Below are positions 9,477-18,562 of a DNA stretch of 64,000 bases, piece after piece. The stretch covers positions 62,001-126,000 of the forward strand of contig JACRMQ010000008.1 in the NCBI GenBank assembly GCA_016214905.1. Reading direction: 5' to 3'. Below the pieces are notes generated by a model. The model ran no database searches and had not been told where the DNA came from. It saw only the letters and a program-made list of their open reading frames with translations. The translations under genes were made by a program, and so were the position numbers. Source of the stretch: Ignavibacteriales bacterium. GTDB lineage: Bacteria > Bacteroidota > Ignavibacteria > UBA10030 > SZUA-254. Position 1 is the first letter of the stretch; each line of letters starts with the position of its first letter.

Positions 9477-9896
9477 ATGGAAATATATTCAACCTCTGTT
9501 CAAACGACTACCAAAGGATTCAGCGACGTGAGAGACATTACAGCAAGTGCCGTGAATTTTCTCAGAGAAATAAAGATCACCGAAGGATTGTTGACGGTAT
9601 TTGTCCCGGGATCAACCGCGGCAATTACTACAATTGAATTTGAAGAAGGTGTCGTTCAGGATTTTAAAAAAGTAATAGAGAAGATTGCACCGAGAGATAC
9701 CCATTATGAACATAATTCCAGGTGGGGCGACGGAAATGGTTTCTCACACGTGAGGGCGGCGCTGCTTGGACCCTCTTTGTCTGTTCCGATAAGCCGTAGC
9801 TCCCTTGAGCTTGGAACATGGCAGCAGATCGTACTGGTAGATTTCGATAATCGTCCGCGTACAAGAGAAGTGTTCATCCAGATAATAGGGAAATGA
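9477..9896 (+). CDS. YjbQ/UPF0047 family protein (secondary thiamine-phosphate synthase type)
   Basis: 139 residues, the usual size of this compact beta-barrel family. The recognisable blocks are GLLTVFVPGSTAAITTIE, the H-x-Y-x-H stretch DTHYEHNSRWGDGNG with SHVRAALLGPS, and LGTWQQIVLVDFDNRPR. Members can complement thiamine-phosphate synthase loss in E. coli weakly, hence the database name, but the physiological role is unsettled. It ends 22 bp from the convergent DUF4175 gene, and its TGA stop is part of a small inverted repeat. Confidence 0.85.
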   Translation: MEIYSTSVQTTTKGFSDVRDITASAVNFLREIKITEGLLTVFVPGSTAAITTIEFEEGVVQDFKKVIEKIAPRDTHYEHNSRWGDGNGFSHVRAALLGPSLSVPISRSSLELGTWQQIVLVDFDNRPRTREVFIQIIGK

Positions 9897-9914
9897 TCAA
9901 GTCGGCTTTGATCA
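9894..9914. terminator. Small inverted repeat between convergent genes
   Basis: TGATCAA (9894-9900), a 7-base spacer, then TTGATCA (9908-9914). The first arm contains the stop codon of the YjbQ gene, and the repeat is followed by ATTTCTATTTTTT. The stem is short and AT-rich, so it may be a weak terminator for the plus strand or chance. Confidence 0.35.
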
Positions 9915-9918
9915 ATTT

Positions 9919-12900
9919 CTATTTTTTGATGTTTTCTTTTTGAAGTTGCTCAAAATAATTTTTGATAAGGTCTTGATAATCTTTAGTATATTTGCCTTCC
10001 CGGATTTTTAAAAGTTCTTCACGAAGCCAATCAAGACCGCTTTGTGTAGAAAGATCGATTTCTGCGGGAGTTATTTTGGGGATATTTTTTCCCTCTTCCG
10101 CTCTGCGGCGTTTTTCATAATCGCGCTCTCGCATCGAGCGAGTTGATTCGAGTAAGCGAGAAAATATTCTTTCCTGCCTTTCTTTTGTTTCGGAATTGAC
10201 ATTACCTTGCTGTAAATCGGTTTCAACTTCTTTCATTTCTTTCGAAATTTGCTCAAGATTTCCCAGCAATCGGTTATAATCACCAGTACTTTTTGCTTCT
10301 TCGGCAAGCTGCTCAAGCGCCTTTTGAGCAGCGACTTGTTGTCCTGCAAGTCGGCGGTACTCTGCCGCCTGTTCAGCCGAGATAGATTCACCGCCTCCCT
10401 TGCCCATGCTCATCGCTTGCTGTGTTCCTTGATTGATACCGCTTTGCATCCCTGCCATCTGCTCTAACCGAGCCATTAGTCCTGCCATTCCCATTCCACC
10501 CTTACCCCCCTGCATCATACTGCTCAATGCATTTTGCATCATCGTTGCTGCGCGGTTAAGTGACGACATTGCTTCATTTTGTTTTTGCGATGTCCCCGCG
10601 GGATTTCGATATTCCATTTGCTGCATCGCCTCACCCATTTGCCGCAAAGCTGTACCCAATTCCTTACCCATCTCTGGACTGATGGCAAAACTTTTTTTCC
10701 CTACCTCAGCAAGAGCATTGACGATACGACCAAGGTTTTCGATTGCTTCGTTTTGTTTTCTTGTATTCTCACGGAACCGCACCGAATTCGGATCTAGCGA
10801 ACGCGAATTGTCTTTCAATGCTTCTTCTTCCTTCGATAGCTCTATAACATTCTCCAACTGACGTCGCATCTCTTTCACGATTTGATCGGATTGACGTTCA
10901 AGAAGAGATTTTTTCGTTTTCTCCAACTGTTTTTTAAAATCTTGCATTTCTTGCTCAGCGTCTTTTTGCGATTGAGAAGCATTTTGCATATTCCCCGATT
11001 TCATCTGCATTATTGATTGTTGCATCTTTTTACCGGTTTGATTTTTTTGCATCATCTCTTCCGCCCCCGCCATTTCATCCAGAGGCATTTCTTTAGGAAA
11101 TTCTTCCATTTTTTCACTAAGCGATTTTGTTTCTTTCTCAACAGCATCCAAATCTTTTTTCAATTCATCCTGCTTCTGAGCAAGTTCTTCCTTATTATTT
11201 TCAGATCCGCTCTTCTTTGTCGCTTCTTGAAGAGTATTTTGTTTTTTGATGAGTTCTTCCGATCGTTTTATTAACTCATCAAGTTTCTGCTCTATGCTTA
11301 TCCGCTTTAATAATTCTATTGTCCGTTCCAGACTCTGCTTAAATTGTTCTTCCGTGATTTGTGCTTTTTGCATTGCCTGTTTCATCTCATCGGATGAAAG
11401 CTTTTTCATTGAATCCTGCAATTTACGTAATGCGTTTTGTAATTCCGGTGCGTTTAATTGTTCCATCAGTTTTTGCATCTCACGGTATTTTTCCATCGTT
11501 TCATCAGAAAGAAGCTTATTTTCATCCATTTTCTTCAACATCTCATCCATCTTTTGAATTGTTTCTTCAAGCTTCCTCTTCAGATCGCTATGGCGTTTTA
11601 CCATTTCTTCAATTTTTTTCTGTTGCTGCCATGTCGCTTTATCTTTATTGCTTTTTGTTTGCCGCTGTAAATCTTCTATGTCGCGTTTAAGTTTATCAGC
11701 TTCATCAGCGATCTTTTTTAATGATTCTATTGATTCCTCTTGAGTGTTTGAAACATCTGTGAATACCTCTTCTAACGAAGGCAATCTCAAAATGTAAATT
11801 TGAGTGCGACTTGCTTTTGGTCCTGATATATTATCGTTATCAAATACTTCGGCATAGTAAGCAACGATATCTTCCGGCACAAGATTAAGCGCGTCTAAAC
11901 TCCAGTCGTAAGATATATCCGCTTGATTTATGTTAGAGGAGGATGCTGGCAAGTTTAATGCAGAAAATTCTTCTGCCGGATTTTCATATTTTGATTGTGC
12001 AAGTCGATGCCACAATTTGAGTTTTGAGAATCCAAAATCGTCTTTGATGCGAATAAGTAAATTGAGATTCATCTGGGTTGTCAGATCGATATTTTTCCCC
12101 GGAGATAGAATCTCGATCGATGGAAAATCATCGGGAATTACCGTAACAGAATATTCGACGGGATCAATATTGACAAGCCGGGATGCATCTTCTATAATTA
12201 TTTTATACGATCCATTCTTTCTTAAAATAAAATCTCCAGCGGCATTTATTTTGTTTGTTTTCAGATTTACGACACTTGAATCATTAAACATTACCAAACT
12301 CGATATCAATTCTTTATTGGAATTTATATCCAGGTGGACAGTTGAACCGGCATAAGCCCGGATATCACCGCTATTCTCGTCAACAAAACTTTTTTGCATC
12401 CGAGTGTAAGCAGGCGGTGTTATAGTGACGTTAAGTGATCGAATAAACGGACGATCGATTACTTTTATTGTAAATTTTTCACTCGAGACATCTCCGGCGG
12501 TCGCATAATATTCGGTTGTGGAAACGAGATTATTAAGTGTAGTGATAAATGAAGAATTAGCTCTCTGCTTCATTTGGTTAGACTCGAAAACATGCTGTCC
12601 TGCGGGACAAGTAGATAAAATAACGGCTTGATTTTTATCGACATTCGCTTGCACTTTTATGATGACATCTGCACCACGAACGACTTCCACATTTCCAGGC
12701 TCAACGTTGAACTCGATTAACTTCTTTTGAGAAAATGATTGTGAATAATGAATTATTCGGTAAAACGGATTGAGCAAGATGGCAGGTGAAATAATATTAG
12801 TTATGAGAAAGAGAAATAATACAACAAAAAAATATTTTGCACTCTTCTTAATTGATGACTCATCGATAGCTTCACCGAAATTAAGCTTAGCGACCGCATC

Positions 12901-13338
12901 GAAAAGATCTTTAAAAGACGCATCGATCAATTCAACCGAGTAATGGTTTTGCAAATACTTTTTATCTTCATAAACTTGAACCGCATCAATAAGACGATCT
13001 TTTATTTCAGGGAAAAAGCTTCCAATAAGACGGGCTGTTTCCCGCGCCGGTTCAATACGTAGCACTCTACTCAATCGTAAGAACGGAATAACTATATACC
13101 ACCCCATGATTAAGGCACTGCCTACAATCAAAAAATAAAATAGTATTAATCGTCCGGTTCCCGAAAAGTGAAAATATTCCTCGGACAGCGATAACACAAG
13201 AATGAAAATTATGAGGATTGAAATTCCAACAGCACATTTCGACCAGAACGCTACACGAAGTTTTTTTCTTTGTGCGATCTTCAACCTTCGGATAAGTTCC
13301 GAATAATTTTCAGAAAGATGAGAATTTAGCGCGCTCAT
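9919..13338 (-). CDS. DUF4175-type membrane protein with very long coiled coil
   Basis: 1139 residues. Two or three membrane helices lie in the first 75 residues (VGISILIIFILVLSL, LILFYFLIVGSALIMGWYIVI) and another near 170-190 (YFFVVLFLFLITNII). Residues 200-510 are beta-rich Ig-like modules, presumably periplasmic. From about 530 the protein is coiled coil rich in Lys, Glu, Gln and Met, including a Gln/Met/Gly-rich stretch near 930-1010 (MMQGGKGGMGMAGLMARL). The architecture matches the DUF4175 family, whose function is unknown. It lies 19 bp downstream of the DUF4159 gene on the same strand, a pairing I recall from Bacteroidota-type genomes, so the two probably act together in the envelope. 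Confidence 0.72.
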   Translation of the reverse strand: MSALNSHLSENYSELIRRLKIAQRKKLRVAFWSKCAVGISILIIFILVLSLSEEYFHFSGTGRLILFYFLIVGSALIMGWYIVIPFLRLSRVLRIEPARETARLIGSFFPEIKDRLIDAVQVYEDKKYLQNHYSVELIDASFKDLFDAVAKLNFGEAIDESSIKKSAKYFFVVLFLFLITNIISPAILLNPFYRIIHYSQSFSQKKLIEFNVEPGNVEVVRGADVIIKVQANVDKNQAVILSTCPAGQHVFESNQMKQRANSSFITTLNNLVSTTEYYATAGDVSSEKFTIKVIDRPFIRSLNVTITPPAYTRMQKSFVDENSGDIRAYAGSTVHLDINSNKELISSLVMFNDSSVVNLKTNKINAAGDFILRKNGSYKIIIEDASRLVNIDPVEYSVTVIPDDFPSIEILSPGKNIDLTTQMNLNLLIRIKDDFGFSKLKLWHRLAQSKYENPAEEFSALNLPASSSNINQADISYDWSLDALNLVPEDIVAYYAEVFDNDNISGPKASRTQIYILRLPSLEEVFTDVSNTQEESIESLKKIADEADKLKRDIEDLQRQTKSNKDKATWQQQKKIEEMVKRHSDLKRKLEETIQKMDEMLKKMDENKLLSDETMEKYREMQKLMEQLNAPELQNALRKLQDSMKKLSSDEMKQAMQKAQITEEQFKQSLERTIELLKRISIEQKLDELIKRSEELIKKQNTLQEATKKSGSENNKEELAQKQDELKKDLDAVEKETKSLSEKMEEFPKEMPLDEMAGAEEMMQKNQTGKKMQQSIMQMKSGNMQNASQSQKDAEQEMQDFKKQLEKTKKSLLERQSDQIVKEMRRQLENVIELSKEEEALKDNSRSLDPNSVRFRENTRKQNEAIENLGRIVNALAEVGKKSFAISPEMGKELGTALRQMGEAMQQMEYRNPAGTSQKQNEAMSSLNRAATMMQNALSSMMQGGKGGMGMAGLMARLEQMAGMQSGINQGTQQAMSMGKGGGESISAEQAAEYRRLAGQQVAAQKALEQLAEEAKSTGDYNRLLGNLEQISKEMKEVETDLQQGNVNSETKERQERIFSRLLESTRSMRERDYEKRRRAEEGKNIPKITPAEIDLSTQSGLDWLREELLKIREGKYTKDYQDLIKNYFEQLQKENIKK

Positions 13339-13357
13339 TGATATGGCATTTAAAGAT

Positions 13358-14032
13358 TTAGTGAGTTAACGCCCAAACAACTATGTTGGTTCCGAAACGT
13401 AGGGATTCGATGTGCTTTTCCATAGTATCGTTATGAACTTCAGGATCGTTCCATCCATCGCTCGGATTCGATTCGAATGTATAATATAACACAAGTCGGT
13501 TGTTGTGAAACAATCCGAATCCCTGAGCAGGTTTTTCATCGTGGGCGTGAACTTTAGGGGGACCGTTTGAAAAATCAAACTGACAACTGTACAATCCGAA
13601 AGAATGAGGTAGTTCAACCAAATCACGATCGGGAAAAACTTTTTTAATTTCGCGACGGAAAGATTTGTCCATGCCGTAATCATCATCCACATAAAGGAAA
13701 CCGCCGTTTTCAAGATAGGTACGCAAGCGGTGTGTTTCGTTGTCGCTAAGAACAATATTTCCGTGACCGGTCATAAAAATAAATGGATATGTAAAAAATT
13801 TATCGTCTTCGATCGAAACAAACTCATATCCCGGAGCAACATTTATCGATGTATTCTGACCGATAAATTTCAAAAGATTAACCTCTTCTTGGGGATCGTT
13901 GTACCAATCACCACCGCCGTTATATTTGAGACGGGCAATTTTAAACGCACTATTAACAGACGGTACCTGAGAAAACAGATCAGCTTGAGATACAATGATG
14001 ATGATTAGAATTATAACGAAAATATATTTCAT
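13358..14032 (-). CDS. DUF4159 family secreted protein
   Basis: 224 residues from the ATG at about 14032. A longer frame to a TTG at 14089 would put 19 residues rich in His and Phe in front of the signal peptide and is less likely. Residues 1-22 are a signal peptide (KYIFVIILIIIIVSQ). The body has the DUF4159 signature: ARLKYNGGGDWYNDP, FIFMTGHGN, LENGGFLYVDDDYG, and FSNGPPKVHAHDEK. The fold resembles a glutamine-amidotransferase-like domain, suggesting sugar or peptide binding, but no activity is established. It is encoded directly upstream of the DUF4175 protein. Confidence 0.78.
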   Translation of the reverse strand: MKYIFVIILIIIIVSQADLFSQVPSVNSAFKIARLKYNGGGDWYNDPQEEVNLLKFIGQNTSINVAPGYEFVSIEDDKFFTYPFIFMTGHGNIVLSDNETHRLRTYLENGGFLYVDDDYGMDKSFRREIKKVFPDRDLVELPHSFGLYSCQFDFSNGPPKVHAHDEKPAQGFGLFHNNRLVLYYTFESNPSDGWNDPEVHNDTMEKHIESLRFGTNIVVWALTH

Positions 14033-14119
14033 ACAATAAAAATGTATGAAATGATGATGGAAGAAGCAAACGCCAACAGAAATATCCAAATCATTTTATT
14101 TAGAGAGGATAAATAGATT

Positions 14120-14148
14120 GGTAGTGCGCACCGAATGCACGCACCACC
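14120..14148 (-). repeat. Inverted repeat downstream of ftsZ
   Basis: GGTAGTGCG (14120-14128) and CGCACCACC (14140-14148) can pair over nine positions with one G-U wobble in a minus-strand transcript. No U-run follows, so it is not a classical terminator. It sits about 158 bases past the ftsZ stop and could mark the end of the dcw transcript. The rest of 14033-14305 shows no gene. Confidence 0.4.
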
Positions 14149-14305
14149 AACAAGGAGTGTACGATAGTGATATTTAGTTATAGGTAATCGAAATTCAGAA
14201 AATGTATTGACGACTATTTTTTCAGAATTTTCAATCGCCTTGTGTTTTTTTAATATGAATCGAATTCTGCCAAAGACTGATGAAAATCTATTAGCGTGGA
14301 ATCCA

Positions 14306-15481
14306 TTAATCCATAATTTTTCTTAAGAATGCCGGACGATCCACATCGATTGTATTCGCCGCACGTGCTGTTTCTACTTCATCGTTTTTCATCGAATTCA
14401 AAGGAATATCAATGCCACGTCTAATGTATGCGGGTTCTTCAAATTTCTGTAAATCGTGTAAACCGGCGGGAATCCTTTCGATAACTTTCGCCGCGGGTCT
14501 CGCAACCCGGACTGTTCCGACACCGCGCTTATTAAAACCGGTGGCAATTACAGTAACCATCATCTCTTCGCCAAGCGATTCATCAACTACCGCGCCCATT
14601 ATCACATTGGCTTCTTCACCGGCCGCTTCGTGAATTACACTAACAGCTTCATCAACTTCAACCAATGACATAGTTGGACCGCCGGTTACGTTAACGAGTA
14701 CACCAAGAGCGCCCGATATTGAAACACCTTCGAGAAGCGGGCTTGAGATTGCCGCATGTGCAGCCTCGATCGAACGGTTCTCACCTGTTGCAAGGCCTGA
14801 GCCCATCAAAGCATCGCCCATCTCACGCATAATAGTGCGGACATCTGCGAAGTCGACATTGATTAAACCCGGTGTTGTAATTAATTCCGAAATACCTCTT
14901 GTTGCATTATAAAGCACCTCATTGGCTTTATCGAATGCTTCCTGAAGCGGAGTATTCCGCTCGACAATCGAGAGCAATTTCTGATTCGGGATGACAATTA
15001 ATGTATCTACTTGCTTTTTCATTTCCTCAATTCCGGCTTCTGCCTGGGCTAATCTCTTTTTCCCTTCGCAGGCAAAAGGTTTTGTTACAATACCGACAAC
15101 AAGCGCACCGATGCTTTTGGCAATGTTTGCAACAATCGGTCCGCCGCCGGTACCTGTACCTCCGCCCATTCCTGCTGTTATGAAGACCATATCGCTACCG
15201 GCCAATGAGCGGGCAAGTTCGTCGCGATCTTCTTCCACTGCACGTTGACCGATGGAAGGATCGGCTCCCGCACCTAAACCGCGTGTTAAATTTTTTCCGA
15301 TCTGGATTTTGTTCGGCGCTTTGTTTCGTTCAAGCGCCTGCATATCGGTATTGATCGCAAAAAAATCGACTCCTTGCATCCTTTTGTCGATCATACTGTT
15401 CACGGCATTTCCACCGCCGCCACCAACGCCAACAACACGTATCTTGGCTCCTTGGTTAAAAAAGTTATCGAGTTCTATCAC
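14306..15481 (-). CDS. ftsZ: Cell division GTPase FtsZ
   Basis: 391 residues, normal length. It shows GVGGGGGNAVN near the N-terminus, the tubulin signature GGGTGTGGGP, NTDMQAL and the T7 loop NVDFADVRTIM. A short variable linker leads to the conserved C-terminal tail DRPAFLRKI, which binds FtsA and other membrane anchors. It polymerises into the Z ring at midcell. It is the last gene of the dcw cluster, 77 bp after ftsA. The start at 15481 gives the usual short acidic N-terminus (MIELDNFF) and has AAGGAG a few bases upstream. Confidence 0.98.
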   Translation of the reverse strand: MIELDNFFNQGAKIRVVGVGGGGGNAVNSMIDKRMQGVDFFAINTDMQALERNKAPNKIQIGKNLTRGLGAGADPSIGQRAVEEDRDELARSLAGSDMVFITAGMGGGTGTGGGPIVANIAKSIGALVVGIVTKPFACEGKKRLAQAEAGIEEMKKQVDTLIVIPNQKLLSIVERNTPLQEAFDKANEVLYNATRGISELITTPGLINVDFADVRTIMREMGDALMGSGLATGENRSIEAAHAAISSPLLEGVSISGALGVLVNVTGGPTMSLVEVDEAVSVIHEAAGEEANVIMGAVVDESLGEEMMVTVIATGFNKRGVGTVRVARPAAKVIERIPAGLHDLQKFEEPAYIRRGIDIPLNSMKNDEVETARAANTIDVDRPAFLRKIMD

Positions 15482-15558
15482 TGTCGTATCTCCTTTTATG
15501 TTTTGAAATGAATGTGTAAATAATATTTAAAAAAATTATATATAATAGTAATTTCATT

Positions 15559-16797
15559 TTATAATTCATCGAACCAACTTTTCATTTTTCCGAATATTTT
15601 TTTAATCGATTCGCTTCTCTTGCCTTCGGCAAAATTAAGAGGTGTTTTCTCTTTATGTCGAAGTCCGTGCAACACCAATCCAACGCATGTTGAATAAATC
15701 GGATTCTCAATTTCGCGCACCAAACCCGCGTTGAAACCGCCTGGAATTCCTATCTTCACCGGTAATCCGAGAACTTCGCGTGCCAGATCTGCCGCACCTT
15801 TTATCAGTGAGCCACCTCCTGTTAGCACAACACCTGCAGAGAGATGGCGTGAATATCCGGAACGCTTAATTTCCATAGCTGCTATTTCAAATATTTCTTC
15901 CATTCTTGGTTGAATTATCTGTGCTAAAAGTTTTTTATCGATTTCTAAAGGCGGTCTGCCGCCAATTCCCGGAATCGTGATAGGATCATCGTCTAAAACA
16001 CCGGGTAAATATGCGAAACCGTACTGGCATTTTAATTTTTCTGCTTGCTCGGTTAAAACTCCAAGTCCGCGTCGAATATCATTGGTTACCTGACTGCCTG
16101 CAATTGGAATCACAGCAGTATATCGAATTGTCCGATCCTCAAAGACCGCTAAATCGGTGGTTCCGCCGCCAACATCGAGCATCGCGATTCCGACTTCTTT
16201 TTCTTCTTCATCCAGCACAGCATAGCTTGAGGCGAGTGGTTCGAGAACCATATCGCCGATATGTAATCCGGCGCGTTGCACACATTTATAAATATTCTGA
16301 GCTGCCGTTACTAGTCCGGTTATGATATGGACATTCGCTTCCAAGCGCACTCCAGACATTCCAACAGGATCACTAACTCCATCTTGTCCGTCTATAATGA
16401 ATTCTTGTGGGATTACATGAATGATACGCCGGTCAGACGGCAGAGCAACTCTTTTAGTATCTTCGATTAATCGATTAACATCAGACTGAGTTATTTCATT
16501 CTCAACACCACTGATGGCAATGACACCTCGGCTTTGAAAACTTTGAATATGATCGCCTGCAATCCCAACAATCACAGATTGAATTTTAATCCCCGACCGT
16601 GCCTCTGCTTCCGAAACTGCACTTTGAATTGAACGAACGGTTTTATCGATGTTTGTTACAACACCTCGTGTTAGGCCATCGGATAAACTTCTTCCAACAC
16701 CGAGGATGTTAAACTTCGCGTTTTCATCCATCGATGCCACTACAACACACACCTTTGTTGTGCCGATGTCGAGTCCAACTATTATTTCAGGTTCCAT
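15559..16797 (-). CDS. ftsA: Cell division protein FtsA
   Basis: 412 residues with actin/Hsp70-like ATPase motifs: VGLDIGTTKVCVVV (phosphate 1), VGIAMLDVGGGTTDLAVF (phosphate 2), and VVLTGGGSLIKG (adenosine). The C-terminal residues IKKIFGKMKSWFDEL form an amphipathic helix of the kind that binds the membrane. It anchors FtsZ filaments and recruits late division proteins. It lies between ftsQ (44 bp) and ftsZ (77 bp). Confidence 0.97.
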   Translation of the reverse strand: MEPEIIVGLDIGTTKVCVVVASMDENAKFNILGVGRSLSDGLTRGVVTNIDKTVRSIQSAVSEAEARSGIKIQSVIVGIAGDHIQSFQSRGVIAISGVENEITQSDVNRLIEDTKRVALPSDRRIIHVIPQEFIIDGQDGVSDPVGMSGVRLEANVHIITGLVTAAQNIYKCVQRAGLHIGDMVLEPLASSYAVLDEEEKEVGIAMLDVGGGTTDLAVFEDRTIRYTAVIPIAGSQVTNDIRRGLGVLTEQAEKLKCQYGFAYLPGVLDDDPITIPGIGGRPPLEIDKKLLAQIIQPRMEEIFEIAAMEIKRSGYSRHLSAGVVLTGGGSLIKGAADLAREVLGLPVKIGIPGGFNAGLVREIENPIYSTCVGLVLHGLRHKEKTPLNFAEGKRSESIKKIFGKMKSWFDEL

Positions 16798-16841
16798 GCC
16801 TCGTTTGACCTTTCACTATTTTTCACAGAGCTTCCATATTT

Positions 16842-17624
16842 CTAATTATCGGTTACCCATTTAACAACTACCTGATCATTAAATCTTAGATCAATTTGCT
16901 TCAATCGGTCGGCATTTTGCGCTCTGACATAATTACTCCAGAATGTTTGCAGCATGAGTAATTTTGCAGGATAATTATCTCGACCAATAATGATCGGTAT
17001 CGCAGCTTCGGTTGAGAACAACAATACATCATCACCATTTTTCATATTCACTTCCGAAATGAAGCGGTACATTGTTGAATCGATTTCGATAGCAGTTTGG
17101 AGAATTTGGATTGCCTCTTGAATTTCCGAATTCTCAATTGCTTTACCGATCTTTGCATTCTCAATTCCCTTAATACCATTTATTATCGGAAGATCGAGCT
17201 TTACCGCGGTTTCCAGGTACGGTAATAATACACCATCATCATCGATATATCTTAATTGTTGTGAATTAACCGTAGCAATCGGAACACGTTCAGTTATATT
17301 AATATTAATCGCATCAGGATATTGCCGGGTGACACAAAGATTTTTTATAAACGGTTCAACACTGAGTTTCTTCTGAATATCATTTAGATTAAGATCATTC
17401 AACATTGTGCCGTTCTTGATTTCGGATAATGTATTAATATATTTCACCGGTAAAATTCGCGCACCATCGATGATTATTCGCTTCAACGGCAACGTTTCTC
17501 TCCACTCAGCGCCGAGAAAACAAAGAACAATAATTACGGCAACCAGCGGTATTGTTAGAAAAATACCAAGTCGACGTATTCGTTTTTCTGTGCTTATAAC
17601 TTTTTTTGTTTCCACTGTTTCCAT
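16842..17624 (-). CDS. ftsQ: Cell division protein FtsQ/DivIB
   Basis: 260 residues: a short cytoplasmic N-terminus, one membrane helix at about 20-42 (LGIFLTIPLVAVIIVLCFLGA), then a POTRA-like segment (LPLKRIIIDGARILP) and the FtsQ beta domain (YIDDDGVLLPY, LPIINGIKG). It forms the periplasmic hub of the divisome with FtsL and FtsB. Sequence conservation is low in this family, and position between murB and ftsA supports the call. Confidence 0.9.
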   Translation of the reverse strand: METVETKKVISTEKRIRRLGIFLTIPLVAVIIVLCFLGAEWRETLPLKRIIIDGARILPVKYINTLSEIKNGTMLNDLNLNDIQKKLSVEPFIKNLCVTRQYPDAININITERVPIATVNSQQLRYIDDDGVLLPYLETAVKLDLPIINGIKGIENAKIGKAIENSEIQEAIQILQTAIEIDSTMYRFISEVNMKNGDDVLLFSTEAAIPIIIGRDNYPAKLLMLQTFWSNYVRAQNADRLKQIDLRFNDQVVVKWVTDN

Positions 17625-17641
17625 TAATTCGATATTTCTTT

Positions 17642-18547
17642 TTAAACGTTTTGTGAATAACCGAGTAATTTTACTTCAAGTTCGAGCTGAATGTTAAATC
17701 TATCGAGTACTGCTTTTCGAACGGTATCGATCAGATAAAAAACATCTTTTGCTTTCGCGCCGCCGAGATTTATGATGAAGTTTCCGTGTTTCTCGGAAAT
17801 TTGTGCTGCGCCGCAGATCATTCCTTTCAATCCTGCATCTTCAACCAGCTTCGCCGCCTGGGTTCCTGTCGGATTTTTAAATACGCTTCCGCAGTTCGGA
17901 TAGCTGATAGGGTGCTTCCGGTTGCGCTGTAATATCAAATCATTTCTGATTTTCATCAACTCTTCGGTATTGCCTTCCGGAAGTTCGAACCATCCATTCA
18001 AAACAACATCGGTATCCATCAGTGAAGAGCGGCGGTAAGCAAATCCGATCTGATCTTTTCCCAGAACAACGATTGCTCCGTTTCTCAGTACCTCAATTTT
18101 ACAGAGATAATTTGAAATCTCTCCGCCATAAGCACCGGCATTCATAACTATAGCTCCTCCAATCGTGCCGGGGATCCCGGCGAGCATTTCAACGCCTTTT
18201 TTCTGATGTTGAATTGCAAAATCTACGAATCGGTTCAAGGCAACACCCGATTCGGTGTAAATTTGATTTCCCTCCATATAAATCGATCTTAATGCGGATT
18301 CGATGTCAACGATTGCGCCACGGAATCCATCGTCGTTTACAAGAAGATTACTCCCTTTTCCGAGAGCGAAAAATGGGAAATTATTTTTCTGCAGATACCT
18401 GATCATATCTACGGCGTCATTTTTATCTTCCGGTTTAAAATAATAATCTGCCGGTCCGCCGATGCGCAAAGTTGTGTGATTGCTCATAGGTTCGCTCAGA
18501 AGTATCGCGCCGCGAAAAAAATTTTTTATGTCGTCAATATTTATCAC
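17642..18547 (-). CDS. murB: UDP-N-acetylenolpyruvoylglucosamine reductase MurB
   Basis: 301 residues. FAD-binding motifs are HTTLRIGGPADYY, LGKGSNLLVNDDGFRG, and AGIPGTIGGAIVMNAGAYGGE. The catalytic region is YPNCGSVFKNP with the conserved Ser, and AAQISEKHGNFIIN lies near the C-terminus. It reduces UDP-GlcNAc-enolpyruvate to UDP-MurNAc with NADPH. The length and lack of an extra C-terminal module fit type II MurB. It is located 15 bp after murC. Confidence 0.97.
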   Translation of the reverse strand: MINIDDIKNFFRGAILLSEPMSNHTTLRIGGPADYYFKPEDKNDAVDMIRYLQKNNFPFFALGKGSNLLVNDDGFRGAIVDIESALRSIYMEGNQIYTESGVALNRFVDFAIQHQKKGVEMLAGIPGTIGGAIVMNAGAYGGEISNYLCKIEVLRNGAIVVLGKDQIGFAYRRSSLMDTDVVLNGWFELPEGNTEELMKIRNDLILQRNRKHPISYPNCGSVFKNPTGTQAAKLVEDAGLKGMICGAAQISEKHGNFIINLGGAKAKDVFYLIDTVRKAVLDRFNIQLELEVKLLGYSQNV

Positions 18548-18562
18548 TGTATTTATAATTTA

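Noticed and set aside
10433-11690. Several plus-strand open frames opposite the DUF4175 gene
   Set aside because: They are Phe/Leu/Ser-rich mirror readings of a Lys/Glu/Gln-rich coiled coil and have no binding sites or known domains.
14120-14148. Inverted repeat as a rho-independent terminator of the dcw cluster
   Set aside because: No U-run follows on the minus strand, so it was listed only as a repeat.
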